In this document: one piece after another, positions 62,101 through 63,730 of the stretch | How positions within the stretch are numbered: position 1 is the stretch's first letter | How the letters are laid out: each line of letters starts with the position of its first letter | Assembly: GCA_037179385.1 (NCBI GenBank) | Contig: CM074188.1 | Span: 23,701,318-23,765,317 of the forward strand | Origin: Holothuria scabra | Taxonomy: Eukaryota > Echinodermata > Holothuroidea > Aspidochirotida > Holothuriidae | Direction of reading: 5' to 3' | DNA: 64,000 nucleotides | Notes under the pieces: model-generated | The model's database searches: none | Told to the model about the DNA's origin: nothing | Seen by the model: only the letters and a program-made list of their open reading frames with translations | Made by a program: the position numbers and the translations under genes

Positions 62101-62952
62101 TCCTACCTTGAGATATTGCTTTAACAAGGTTTTTAGACTTTGACACCTGGTGACCCCAGATGACCTTTGACCTCTGCCAAAAACAATAGGGACCAACTCC
62201 TGACCATAACGCATCCACATACCAAATATGAAATCTATCCAAGCTTCCTACCTTGAGATATCGTGTTAACAAGATTTTCAGACTTTGACCCCTGGTGACC
62301 CCAGATGACCTTTGACCTCCGTCAAAAACAATAGGGACTATCTACTAACTATAACGCATCCACATACCAGATATGAAATCTATCCAAGTTTCCAACCTTG
62401 AGATATTGTGTTAACAAGGTTTTTAGACTTTGACCCCTGGTGACCCCAGATGACCTTTGACCTCCACCAAAAACAATAGAGTTCTTCCTCTCAATAAGGG
62501 GCATCTGTGTACCAAGTTTGAAAACTGTCTGAGTTTTCCTTCTTGAGATATCGTGTTAACGAGCGAAGTGTCACAAACACACACACACGCACACACACAC
62601 ACATACACACACACATACATCCATACATACACACATACGCCATCATGAATGCATAGGTTTCTCTTATCATCGAAACCAAAAAGCAGTTGCTTAATAGGAG
62701 GAGGAGGAATTCTGTACCATCTTGTATAATTTTTTGGCAGGACACCCTCTTGCTAGGATCATTTTTGCAAGGAAATGACCCCAAGATCCTGTTTATTTTA
62801 AGTGCTGTTATCTATTACATCTGATAACAGTTTACTAAAGAATAAGCTAACCTTTTAAAGCAGGAACATAATTTTGAGTCTCATTCAAAACTTTCTGGTA
62901 TTCATCTATAGCTTCAGAGTATGACCCCAACATCTGTTTGATGGATGCAATT
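15739..62952 (-). CDS. SKIC3: SKIC3 (TTC37) gene, 3' portion, 25 exons; 5' half lies off the right edge
   Basis: SKIC3 is the large tetratricopeptide-repeat scaffold of the cytosolic Ski complex (with the helicase SKIC2 and the WD-repeat SKIC8), which feeds RNA to the exosome for 3'-5' decay and nonstop/no-go surveillance. Read right to left on the minus strand, 25 exons join in frame to about 900 residues, close to the length of the equivalent C-terminal part of the human protein (whole protein about 1,560 aa). Diagnostic stretches are GRAVDYMEKA, LWCDLGVNYFYQSQ, AQHCFIKSIQLEP, AWTNLGVLYL, MDLFRHTLEL, GYAHWVC, LYNILQMDA and LKALCALGLQSQDATLS. These carry TPR signatures (W-x2-LG, A/S...A helices). 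All introns are GT-AG with consistent phases except after the exon at 21,614. No start codon is present. Identity is from remembered family sequence, not from a search. Confidence 0.93.
16735..17228 (+). repeat. 145-bp repeat family, cluster 1, ending in (CA)n
   Basis: Three to four degraded units (TGACCTTTGACCT near 16,764 and 17,014, CCACCAAAAATGATAGGG) end in a (CA)n run at 17,136-17,183 and a GGTTCCTTTGCTACCGCAAG inverted motif. This terminal structure recurs in other clusters. Confidence 0.8.
17136..17183. repeat. (CA)n microsatellite
   Basis: About 24 uninterrupted CA units terminating a 145-bp-family cluster. Confidence 0.97.
17229..18364. other. SKIC3 last intron, no exon seen
   Basis: Part of the 5.7-kb intron between the last two exons. 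Holds a C-run near 18,219 but no open splice-bounded frame with SKIC3 similarity. Confidence 0.5.
18365..19033 (+). repeat. 145-bp repeat family, cluster 2, with perfect hairpin
   Basis: Degraded units (GACCCCAAATGCCCTTTGAC, CCAATAAAAACAATAGGGGT). It ends in CCTTTCAATTCTTTGATTTTT, a spacer, and its exact complement (18,979-19,032). Confidence 0.65.
19034..20418. other. SKIC3 last intron, no exon seen
   Basis: The plus-strand frame 19,800-20,021 (MARYNYSQLPKAGLY...) has no splice context or known motif. A G-run lies at about 19,550. Confidence 0.45.
20419..20636 (-). mobile_element. TA-flanked MITE (GACCTTATGCA termini), copy 2
   Basis: Inverted copy of the element at 11.5 kb: TAGACCTCGTGCATTG to ATGCACGCAAGGTCTA. 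The interior is shared (GACGACACACTGATGTCATC, GGAGGGCATACTTTCTGCTC). Confidence 0.78.
20692..20880 (-). mobile_element. tRNA-derived SINE, diverged copy
   Basis: Read in reverse it shows the tRNA-like head (GTGATCTAGTTGGTATAGCA near 20,860) and a B-box-like GGCTTCAATTCCC, followed by a degraded body containing TTGCTGTTGAGC. Confidence 0.6.
21611..21748 (-). CDS. SKIC3: SKIC3 penultimate exon (x); no canonical donor, runs into TAA
   Basis: A polypyrimidine-rich acceptor ending ACCAATCAG opens YTEKHGEWLQLAQESLQDAK, TLRQSNPSCLNLLQGVLRMA, QGNER and then TAA at 21,611-21,613. It aligns to human DHWPSLVQEATTEALKLC...LLQALLQF. Homology continues directly in the exon at 15,867, so a phase-0 donor is expected right after AGA. 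The sequence there is AGA-TAAGTATAAG, which lacks the G needed for GTAAGT. The acceptor could alternatively be an upstream in-frame AG near 21,810. The gene may be truncated here, or the assembly may have lost one base. Confidence 0.82.
   Translation of the reverse strand, partial: YTEKHGEWLQLAQESLQDAKTLRQSNPSCLNLLQGVLRMAQGNER
22205..22350. mobile_element. Foldback MITE with long inverted repeats
   Basis: TATAGACCTATTTCCAAAT and TTGTGGGATAGAGTTTTGG on the left are mirrored by ACACCAAAACTCTATCCCAC and ATTTGGAAATAGGTCTATA (with one base change) on the right. About 55-bp arms surround a short loop, with TA at both edges. Confidence 0.8.
22440..23070 (+). repeat. 145-bp repeat family, cluster 3, degraded
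   Basis: Fragments AAAACAATAGTGATCATCTA, TCAATATGGGCCATTTACAT and AGTGATTACAAGAAAGTGTC follow the family order. The central core motif is lost. Confidence 0.5.
23216..23353 (-). CDS. SKIC3: SKIC3 exon w, TPR
   Basis: Acceptor TTTCTTTTTAG and donor GTCAAG/GTGGGT bound 46 codons: VLASLYHSGGYCRAARECLK, YTLTAEPSSEVFTTLRLCKL, AIDVVK. It aligns to human [25 protein letters not shown]...LLRLALLALK. Confidence 0.92.
23354..25610. other. SKIC3 intron, no feature beyond homopolymer runs
   Basis: AT-rich. C-run at about 23,647 and G-run at about 25,035. No exon or transposon terminus identified. Confidence 0.45.
25611..25790 (-). mobile_element. tRNA-derived SINE, partial copy
   Basis: Body and tail match the family (plus-strand GTTGGTTTAAGTCAGTC, GCTTGGCACTAAGCAAAATG, TTCTATTTTTCAAGTC). 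The tRNA-like head is mostly lost. It lies head to tail with the next copy. Confidence 0.65.
25820..25990 (-). mobile_element. tRNA-derived SINE
   Basis: Complete head on the minus strand (GTGGTCAAGTGGTTAGAGCA, B-box-like GAGATCAAGTCCAGACC) with the family tail AACTGGTTCAAGTCAAGC on the plus strand. Adjacent to another copy in the same orientation. Confidence 0.75.
26075..26239 (-). CDS. SKIC3: SKIC3 exon v
   Basis: Acceptor TCATCTACAG and donor CTTCAG/GTGAGA bound 55 codons: YAEWCDYPEPVIKEINLIKN, VAESLKLNRRSWELKNLKCI, KDHVMENLSSSFGLQ. This is the weakly conserved linker before the last TPRs. It is accepted for splice sites, phase 0 and position. Confidence 0.82.
26291..26593 (-). mobile_element. 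MITE with CACCCCAAAC termini, copy A
   Basis: About 303 bp with imperfect inverted ends: plus-strand AACTCCCACCCCAAACTACA at the left and TTGTTTGGGGCAAGAGGATT then AGGCC at the right. The interior matches the copies at 39.7, 42.5 and 34.2 kb (GTGTAATCAAAACA, GAGTATATAAGACC in sense orientation). Confidence 0.75.
26917..27202 (+). mobile_element. TA-flanked MITE (TAGACGAATC termini), copy 1
   Basis: TATAGACGAATC at the left and GATTCGTCTATA at the right bound 286 bp. A 12-bp unit (TAGTGGGGTCCA) is present three times in a row near 26,965, where the related copy at 56.6 kb has it once. Confidence 0.75.
27661..27767 (-). CDS. SKIC3: SKIC3 exon u
   Basis: Acceptor TTCCTTTCAAG and a weak donor AAACAG/GTCATA bound 107 nt: KLIQNPSMEHWTVLMNLWMS then LHQSQYEKCINNAKQ. 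It aligns to the human [26 protein letters not shown] helix pair. The donor choice is fixed by phase 0 of the next exon. Confidence 0.83.
27864..28158. mobile_element. hAT-like non-autonomous element
   Basis: CAGGGTTCG at the left and AAACCCTG at the right, about 295 bp apart. The interior is rich in ATTCCATGACTTTTCC-type motifs on both halves, a common animal repeat. An eight-base duplication is not clear. Confidence 0.5.
28496..28590 (+). repeat. Dispersed repeat (partner 29,843-29,935)
   Basis: TTTGCTGAGATGCCACTTGA, AATTATTTCCTTCACTTCAC and CCTTTTGCTACTA parallel the sequence 1.3 kb to the right. Confidence 0.5.
29165..29825 (+). repeat. 145-bp repeat family, cluster 4, ending in (CA)n
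   Basis: Four units with TGACCTTTGACC at 29,330 and 29,616 and related forms between. It ends in a CA-rich run at 29,741-29,776 and CATCAAGGAATCAAAAATC. Confidence 0.8.
30114..30242 (-). CDS. SKIC3: SKIC3 exon t
   Basis: Acceptor TTTCCATTAG and donor CAACAAG/GTAATG bound 129 nt: DINSWSLLAGGLISKDLTNG, TVNTVKGAKTLIDRCVAFIS, QQ. It matches the human DPAIWAGLMAACH repeat start. The following part is divergent. Confidence 0.88.
30342..30403. repeat. Short palindromic element
   Basis: GAGTTATTGATATCAAATCA and ATGAGTCCCTT on the left pair with AAGGGGCTCAT and TGAGTTGGTATCGATAAC on the right. A 62-bp imperfect hairpin. Confidence 0.65.
30974..31091 (-). CDS. SKIC3: SKIC3 exon s
   Basis: Acceptor TTGTGTTCAG and donor TTCCAG/GTACGT bound 118 nt: SSLQLQAVCDLAAGNCFRTS, SRATTCISSAQRAIFMFP. 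It aligns to AVNQLAMGSSS...ALKTIQKAALLSPGDP of human SKIC3. Confidence 0.9.
31880..32860 (+). pseudogene. Decayed L1-like LINE reverse transcriptase
   Basis: Read across several frame breaks and stops, the plus strand gives pieces in reverse-transcriptase order. The N-terminal finger block is at about 31,930-32,100 (DGFF...YQHFGYLILKLVIDTFMNAY...LRPI). A VLPSVAGLNQTRFMTGK block (Q-T-x-F) lies at about 32,160-32,215. A RQDCPLSAL block lies at about 32,465-32,495, and an LSVAYDKSNIFPLEST block at about 32,675-32,720. Order and motifs match L1-type RT. It is clearly inactive. Confidence 0.7.
33700..33890 (+). repeat. Dispersed SINE-like repeat (partner 41,281-41,445)
   Basis: TGTGCTGGGGTTGAAGAATA, CACGGTATTTCCCGCCTGTC and ACTCATTCGTGTTGGTGTGT are shared in the same order with 41.3 kb. 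The CGGTAT...CCTGCCTGTC core is recurrent in animal genomes. Confidence 0.65.
33940..34085 (+). repeat. Dispersed repeat (partner 48,930-49,075)
   Basis: CCCCAGTGGGATGCATATGT, TCTCCTCTTCAAGCC, GAGCTTTTCCAGGATGCA match CCCAAGTGGGTGTACATATG, TTCTCCTCTTTATCATC, GAGCTATTCCAGGGTGCA. Confidence 0.55.
34375..34425 (-). CDS. SKIC3: SKIC3 exon r, 51 nt
   Basis: Acceptor AATTTGCAG and donor GCTACG/GTATGT bound 17 codons, KASLMMQKAYVLQDAAT. The human counterpart (NVAHILDSN region) is poorly conserved, so the call rests on splice sites and phase 0 fit at both ends. Confidence 0.8.
35349..35421 (-). CDS. SKIC3: SKIC3 exon q
   Basis: Acceptor TTTATCCAAG and donor GCAGAG/GTTTGT bound 73 nt: YPWHKDLWQTAANLIVQYLP then SQAE. 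It aligns to human [20 protein letters not shown]. The leading G completes an arginine codon. Confidence 0.9.
36025..36180 (-). repeat. Dispersed repeat, pair member (partner 1,018-1,172)
   Basis: Plus-strand AGTATCGCATTGCAATTTAC, GTTGCTACACAAAGG and AACTGCTACACAAAATTT mirror the first copy. Confidence 0.6.
36189..36405 (-). mobile_element. tRNA-derived SINE
   Basis: The minus-strand head has a near-consensus B box (GGCCCGGGTTCGATTCCTGG) and an A-box-like GGTATGGTGGTAGAGCA. The body includes plus-strand GTGGCTCACTGGCTTGTTTT. The best preserved promoter boxes of the family in this window. Confidence 0.8.
36406..37724. other. SKIC3 intron, repeat-like but unclassified
   Basis: Contains a GC-richer block (GGCTGGGGGGGCCTGCGCCC at about 36,579), an 18-bp palindrome AGTACTATATATAGTACT at 37,440-37,457, and a DR1-like GGGTTCAAAGGTCATTC at about 37,068. 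No exon. Confidence 0.45.
37725..37930 (+). CDS. Candidate exon or retro-derived coding fragment, unidentified
   Basis: An open frame preceded by TACATAG reads ELSQAIESGLVKAIMNDYRS, RNGREEDEEINILLFSLCRS, RCNKSSFEGTINLENLFELL and ends in TGA at 37,928. Codon choice (GCG, CGC, GTG) and helical composition are more gene-like than the surrounding intron. It lies inside a SKIC3 intron on the opposite strand. A GGTACAATC donor-like site occurs mid-frame. It could be a nested gene exon, a gene fragment captured by a transposon, or chance. No family recognised. Confidence 0.35.
38073..38240 (-). pseudogene. LINE reverse-transcriptase C-terminal fragment
   Basis: The minus-strand frame reads SISIISDKVNIVCRQSVKFL, GLYFDFHSNWKDHVN, ICFGRLYKLLGFCIR. 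The pattern VKFLGLxFDxxxxWKDHV...R.YKLLG is typical of the segment following the RT catalytic core in CR1/Jockey-like LINEs. Only about 55 codons survive. Confidence 0.6.
38294..38340 (-). CDS. SKIC3: SKIC3 exon p, 47-nt small exon
   Basis: Acceptor TTTGTCCAAAG and donor CATAG/GTATGT bound 47 nt, NQWEAAIRNVLSLIH plus two bases. It is required to connect phase 0 of the exon at 38,532 with the one-base lead of the exon at 35,421. A decayed LINE fragment begins about 55 bp downstream in the same intron. Confidence 0.87.
38532..38706 (-). CDS. SKIC3: SKIC3 exon o
   Basis: Acceptor CTTTATCAG and donor ATGCAG/GTAAAA bound 175 nt: SQKSPPSENGLKALCALGLQ, SQDATLSQAVITELEKINMN, then TKNVSDLALLKSALIVMQ. 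LxALCALGLxxQDATLSxA is a SKIC3 hallmark. Confidence 0.95.
39200..39285. repeat. Polypyrimidine tract with C6-T6-G9 palindrome
   Basis: Nearly pure pyrimidines (CCACTTCCTCTCCTTCCTCC, TTCCTTCTTTTTCCTTC...) followed by CCCCCCTTTTTTGGGGGGGG. May form triplex or hairpin structure. Confidence 0.75.
39443..39566 (-). CDS. SKIC3: SKIC3 exon n, TPR
   Basis: Acceptor CTTTTGAAAG and donor AAAAG/GTTGGT bound 124 nt: YEQALEVCEDQETEAHILAA, LGMVAYKSGDVNKAKTMLFK. It matches human [22 protein letters not shown]...AKTLLFK closely. Confidence 0.94.
39661..39964 (+). mobile_element. MITE with CACCCCAAAC termini, copy B (intact reference)
   Basis: Ends AAAGGCCTAATCCTCTCACC(CCAAAC) and (GTTTGGGG)TGAGAATTGACTGCCTTT form an inverted repeat around about 260 bp. 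It serves as the uninterrupted reference for the copy at 42.5 kb. Confidence 0.75.
40759..40779. repeat. GC-rich hairpin
   Basis: CCTGGGGGCGAAGCCCCCAG(G) is a nearly perfect inverted repeat with a GAA-type loop, within a GC-richer dispersed-repeat-like block (about 40,700-40,800). Confidence 0.75.
41281..41445 (+). repeat. Dispersed SINE-like repeat (partner 33,700-33,890)
   Basis: CCCTGTGGGCTGGGGGATGT, CCACGGTATTCCCTGCCTGT, CGTAAGAGGCAACTTAATAG, ACACATTCGTGTTGGTGTG. Better preserved core than its partner. Confidence 0.68.
41531..41661 (-). CDS. SKIC3: SKIC3 exon m, TPR
   Basis: Acceptor GTTTTTTCAAG and donor CCAAG/GTAATT bound 131 nt: ACNHPDEAVEQYEAIGGDLT, DSSSILCYALSLYKGKNYQK, SFQ. It aligns to the human EYDKAIQAFKST...FALALFMKGLYKES repeat. 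Confidence 0.92.
42051..42128 (-). CDS. SKIC3: SKIC3 exon l, TPR
   Basis: Acceptor CATCTCCAG and donor TTTGAG/GTAGAT bound 78 nt reading TVELLEEAEDKSSLTLARLN then YARSL. It aligns to [23 protein letters not shown] of human SKIC3. Split arginine codons on both sides keep the frame. Confidence 0.9.
42150..42405 (+). repeat. Degenerate tandem repeat next to a SKIC3 exon
   Basis: Three to four diverged units share GAACAGTAAGATATCTCAAT, CTGGAGAGAGTTTTCTACC and AAGGGAGAGTCTCA. The array starts about 20 bp upstream (in gene sense) of the exon ending at 42,128. Confidence 0.7.
42541..43103 (+). mobile_element. MITE with CACCCCAAAC termini, copy C, split by a piggyBac-type MITE
   Basis: The left part (42,541-42,769) and right part (43,030-43,103) match copy B on either side of the inserted element. 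The left terminus is degraded. The host sequence resumes without loss at the TTAA. Confidence 0.78.
42770..43029 (-). mobile_element. piggyBac-type MITE, copy 2, nested in another MITE
   Basis: TTAACCCTTTACCGTTGT to ACAACGGTAAACGGTTAA, inverted relative to copies 1 and 3. It sits inside a member of the CACCCCAAAC-terminus MITE family, whose uninterrupted paralogue is at 39,661-39,964. One terminal G has mutated to C. Confidence 0.87.
44030..44438 (+). repeat. Degenerate precursor units of the minisatellite (about 58-60 bp)
   Basis: Irregular units built on TCAAGTCCCTGGTGCCATTG, TTTTTATCAGGGAGGTGGTT and ACATCAAGTC recur about seven times with variable length and substitutions, grading into the regular 92-bp array to the right. 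Confidence 0.75.
44439..46110 (+). repeat. 92/93-bp minisatellite, about 18 units
   Basis: GGGAGGTGTTTATATCAGGT starts at 44,531, 44,624, 44,716, 44,809, 44,902, 44,994, 45,086, 45,178, 45,271, 45,364, 45,456, 45,548, 45,640, 45,733, 45,825, 45,917 and 46,009, with one variant unit before. Spacing of 92 or 93 reflects a T-run length change before ATGGAGGTGG. Units are almost identical, drifting at the right end (GATGTCATTG for GATGCCATTG). It lacks stops in several frames, giving spurious ORFs. Confidence 0.97.
46110..46716 (+). repeat. 145-bp repeat family, cluster 5, abutting the 92-bp minisatellite
   Basis: Units with GAAATCTATCCAAGTTTCC, a poly-C run near 46,206 in place of the CCCCTGG core, and end CACACATACACAAGACATC...GTCAAGAAGTCAAAA. 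It directly follows the minisatellite. Confidence 0.7.
47419..47512 (-). CDS. SKIC3: SKIC3 exon k, TPR, next to a LINE insertion
   Basis: Acceptor TAAATCTAG and donor AAAAG/GTGAGG bound 94 nt encoding RNRRNPCALMLYGLLLER then QNLHKSALKAFK, aligning to [26 protein letters not shown]. The acceptor is weaker than the others. A LINE 3' tail ends about 30 bp upstream of it. Confidence 0.88.
47543..48160 (-). pseudogene. 5'-truncated CR1/L2-type LINE reverse transcriptase with microsatellite tail
   Basis: The minus strand encodes EVIFLADDTQLYVSFNPNET, then CIIDIKRWMNQNK, FIAGTRQSLLKLPKCKL, NLGVFFDSNMSMTKLINSLI, HNIRRICHYLDQDTRHLSVC, LVLSRLDYGSALHFGR and LQLLQNRAAKVIF, with few breaks. The ADD catalytic pair, the W-M-x-Q-N-K block and the SRLDYG...QNRAA block are typical of CR1/L2/Jockey-clade elements. 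The 3' end is a (TGTA)n tail at 47,543-47,560. It is 5'-truncated just before the ADD motif. Confidence 0.88.
48930..49075 (+). repeat. Dispersed repeat (partner 33,940-34,085)
   Basis: See the shared words ACCCAAGTGGGTGTACATAT and CTATTCCAGGGTGCAACAG. It lies directly left of the 49.1-kb foldback element. Confidence 0.55.
49134..49502. mobile_element. Long foldback MITE
   Basis: About 80-bp imperfect inverted arms. TATAAATGGACAGAGCATAC and GTGCACCAAGATGGCC on the left mirror GCCATCTTGGTGCACC and ATGCCATGTCCATGTATA on the right, around a 190-bp AT-rich middle. Confidence 0.68.
49745..49889 (-). CDS. SKIC3: SKIC3 exon j
   Basis: Acceptor TTTTATTTAG and donor AATG/GTAAGT bound 145 nt: MEGSIGYAHWVCQTILDP, LLDQQSQLYLYNILQMDAVS, QAAVAMAKYN. 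GYAxWVC and LYxYNILQMxA match vertebrate SKIC3. It ends in phase 1. Confidence 0.94.
50793..51050 (+). mobile_element. piggyBac-type MITE, copy 3
   Basis: TTAACCCTTTACCATTGT to ACAACGGTAAAGGGTTAA, 250 bp between TTAA sites, same orientation and interior as the copy at 8.4 kb (AGCTACCCGAAAATTCGGCC, GATCGGAGCACAACGG). Confidence 0.86.
51655..51729 (-). CDS. SKIC3: SKIC3 exon i
   Basis: Acceptor TATTTTTAG and donor ACACAT/GTAAGT bound 25 codons, AMIAERIGSEEAMDLFRHTL then ELTTH. This matches human [22 protein letters not shown]. Phase 0 at both ends. Confidence 0.94.
52100..52285 (+). repeat. Dispersed repeat (partner 3,010-3,180)
   Basis: CATGACCATATGGGATTGGG, TTGGCCAAAACCTTGCTGAA, AGGCAGACTTTGG, AGAGTCCTGTACA parallel the 3.0-kb copy. 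Confidence 0.6.
52480..52605 (-). CDS. SKIC3: SKIC3 exon h, TPR
   Basis: Acceptor TTCTGCAG and donor GGTCAG/GTGACT bound exactly 42 codons: NVVAWTNLGVLYLCNNDVKK then AHKAFRVAQSLEPSYVQCW then VGQ. AWTNLGVLYL and AQSLxPSYxxCWxGQ are among the most conserved SKIC3 segments and anchor the identification. Confidence 0.95.
52606..53697. other. SKIC3 intron, nothing recognised
   Basis: AT-rich, with ATTTATTATGAA repeated twice near 53,160-53,185. No second exon needed by phase. Confidence 0.5.
53698..53759 (-). CDS. SKIC3: SKIC3 exon g, TPR
   Basis: Acceptor ATCTTTTCAG and donor CCTAGT/GTAAGT bound 62 nt encoding IKRPSIAQHCFIKSIQLEPS. AQHCFIKSIQ is identical to the vertebrate sequence. The exon was too short to form a visible ORF and was found from phase and homology. 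Confidence 0.93.
54096..54174 (-). CDS. SKIC3: SKIC3 exon f, TPR
   Basis: Acceptor TTTCTTTCAG and donor CACCAT/GTAAGT bound 79 nt reading CVQKALTIDGSNHKYWTSLG. This matches the human [20 protein letters not shown] repeat. It ends in phase 1, completed by GT of the next exon to a cysteine. Confidence 0.93.
54380..54566 (+). mobile_element. TA-flanked MITE (GACCTTATGCA termini), diverged copy 3
   Basis: Left end TACCTCTTATGCATAC is mutated and right end AATGCATAAGGTCTA is intact. The interior aligns loosely to copy 1 (AGTATGCCCCTTTGGAGGAA, ATTGGCCAACTAGTCGAATA). Confidence 0.55.
54698..54827 (-). CDS. SKIC3: SKIC3 exon e, TPR
   Basis: Acceptor TTTTTTCAG and donor TTCCAG/GTATAA bound 130 nt encoding CITRALQLQPENGNLWCDLG then VNYFYQSQCSKQNEGIYSAK. 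The RAL...WCDLGxNYxxQ core is the same as in vertebrate SKIC3. The loop after YQSQ is shorter than the human one. Confidence 0.93.
55860..55958 (-). CDS. SKIC3: SKIC3 exon d
   Basis: Acceptor TTTTTTAG and donor GCAAG/GTAAGA bound 99 nt. The peptide VSVPSCLLPSSKINEEKE then TRVLKKSELLALGA matches the VLKKxELLxLGxR block of SKIC3 just before a TPR. The first half is a low-conservation linker. Confidence 0.9.
56583..56821 (+). mobile_element. TA-flanked MITE (TAGACGAATC termini), copy 2
   Basis: TATAGATGAATC to AGATTGGTCTAT. The interior follows the copy at 26.9 kb (TTATTGTCTACAT, AAACCCTCATATT, GGACCCCAGTTATGG) with about 50 bp less. Confidence 0.68.
56864..56956 (-). CDS. SKIC3: SKIC3 exon c
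   Basis: Acceptor CCTCACAG and donor ATCAG/GTTTGC bound 93 nt. The peptide ASVLRPDLCCVWSLLGSAA then TLIHPLDEDLI matches the region that in human reads like RADVSCLWKLAGDA. Phase joins both neighbours with split arginine codons. Confidence 0.92.
57141..57170. repeat. (CTCTG)n pentanucleotide microsatellite
   Basis: Four CTCTG units then CTCTACTCTA, directly after TCAATAAAGTTATA. This looks like the 3' tail of a short retroelement. Confidence 0.85.
58114..58216 (-). CDS. SKIC3: SKIC3 exon b
   Basis: Acceptor CTTTCAG and donor GGGAAG/GTAGG bound 103 nt encoding QGETYIRLAQVSLQQF and NGRAVDYMEKAIGILG. The AVDYxEKA motif is strongly conserved in SKIC3. The upstream intron (58,217-62,851) carries two 145-bp-repeat arrays and the 1.45-kb insert. 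Confidence 0.93.
58339..58541 (+). repeat. 31-bp minisatellite with alternating unit types, about 6 copies
   Basis: The core AACTTGAACACTTTCCTTTC repeats every 31 bp or so, with alternating spacers (TTAAATTTTAC / CATTATTGCTGT), i.e. a 62-bp higher-order period. The last copies carry AACCTGAACACTTTCC. Confidence 0.85.
58870..59619 (+). repeat. 145-bp repeat array, left part (about 5 units)
   Basis: Core positions at 58,913, 59,154, 59,285, 59,430 and 59,575, with 145-bp spacing between the last three. The array stops abruptly inside a unit at CTCCTGACC (59,619), and the same unit phase resumes at 61,071. Confidence 0.85.
60299..60437 (+). promoter_or_regulatory. Candidate promoter: CCAAT and TATA-like signals before an ATG
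   Basis: Inside the 1.45-kb insert, CCAATCAG (60,301) and GCATATAAACG (60,363) precede an ATG at 60,438 in a good context (GCGATGG). Spacing fits a Pol II promoter. Only sequence inspection supports this. Confidence 0.35.
60438..60527 (+). CDS. Short ORF after candidate promoter
   Basis: 29 codons (METFLKLFSVHDLQTLLRDT then RTGITWLES) and TGA. The helix FSVHDLQTLLRDTR vaguely recalls the first helix of SAP-type DNA-binding domains found at the N-terminus of some transposon proteins. It may be a remnant first exon. Unproven. Confidence 0.25.
   Translation: METFLKLFSVHDLQTLLRDTRTGITWLES
61071..62572 (+). repeat. 145-bp tandem array, right part, 10 units
   Basis: The core TRACCTTTGACCTCC occurs at 61,156, 61,301, 61,436, 61,581, 61,726, 61,871, 62,016, 62,161, 62,306 and 62,451. 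Spacing is exactly 145 bp except one 135-bp step where CCCGGTGACC is missing. The units are very similar, indicating recent expansion or homogenisation. It ends at GCGAAGTGTCACA before a (CA)n run. Confidence 0.92.
62574..62684 (+). repeat. (CA)n-type microsatellite and family terminus
   Basis: Interrupted CA/CATA run to about 62,638, followed by ATAGGTTTCTCTTATCATCG and GAAACCAAAAAG, the same terminus as in clusters 1 and 4. Confidence 0.8.
62852..62952 (-). CDS. SKIC3: SKIC3 exon a (most 5' exon in window), TPR
   Basis: Acceptor TTCACCAG precedes 62,952 and donor AAAAG/GTTAGC follows 62,852. The 101-nt exon reads IASIKQMLGSYSEAIDEYQ then VLNETQNYVPALKG, matching the human TPR helix pair QQILGKYKEAVAQYQ...DYVPALKG. 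It starts with one leftover base, so at least one further exon exists upstream. None is recognisable in the remaining 1 kb. Confidence 0.93.
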
Positions 62953-63284
62953 CTGGTGAAAAATGTACAAAGTGACAAAAAATGAACATTCATCTGATCA
63001 AGGAAATATTTACGAACAAGATATCCCAGTGGTTACGAAAATTGAACAAACCTTTCAAAAATGACATCCAGTCTCCTATACAAATATACCCCATCACATG
63101 CCACACATTTAATCATTTTTTCCAATAATCTTCTGCAAGTAGTACATACTGATTCCATGACATGTAAATAGAAAATTATGTTTCATACAATATGCTTGCA
63201 GCAAGTTCAGTGCTAAGAAATCTCAGCATGATCCCATATCTCACAATGATAAACTAAAGGTTAGGTTAGATGGAGTTTTACTGC
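62953..63284. other. SKIC3 intron, upstream of the first exon seen
   Basis: No upstream exon recognised here or in 63,514-64,000. The preceding coding exon must lie beyond the right edge. Confidence 0.5.
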
Positions 63285-63513
63285 CCGGTTTCCAACCATT
63301 TTGTTCCAGTCAAGCTGGCCAAGACCAAGACCTTTTTTCAAGTTGTGGCTCACTGGCTTGTTTTCCCTACTCCATTACTTATGCTGAGTACCAAACGCGA
63401 TGGCAGTAGGTTCCCTTTTTAAAGTTTTCTGTATGACCCAAAGATGACTCCAACTCCCAACCTCCCGACTACAAGTCTGATGGTCTGACCACTTGATCAT
63501 GAAGTCAGTGTGA
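63285..63513 (-). mobile_element. tRNA-derived SINE
   Basis: Same family in reverse: plus-strand GTGGCTCACTGGCTTGTTTT, ACTCCATTACTTATGCTGAG and GATGGCAGTAGGTTCCC, then the tRNA-like head ending ACTTGATCATGAAGTCAGTG. Confidence 0.78.
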
Positions 63514-63686
63514 TAAACTAGAGAGACTGACTACTGCAGCAATTTGTTGAGGGAAGGATACGGATAATGAGGACGTTGAAATGCATACAGAGATCATAAT
63601 TTATGAAATAACTTCAAAAAAGCTAATATTTTCCTTACTGGTACTGGCAGTATGTTGTAGGTCCTCCTAACTGTGAAAGTAAGAAA

Positions 63687-63730
63687 AAAATAAAATAAAA
63701 TAAAATAAAATAAAATAAAATAAATAAATA
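63687..63730. repeat. (TAAAA)n microsatellite
   Basis: Eight or so TAAAA units in an A-rich run, upstream of the first SKIC3 exon in the window. Confidence 0.95.
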
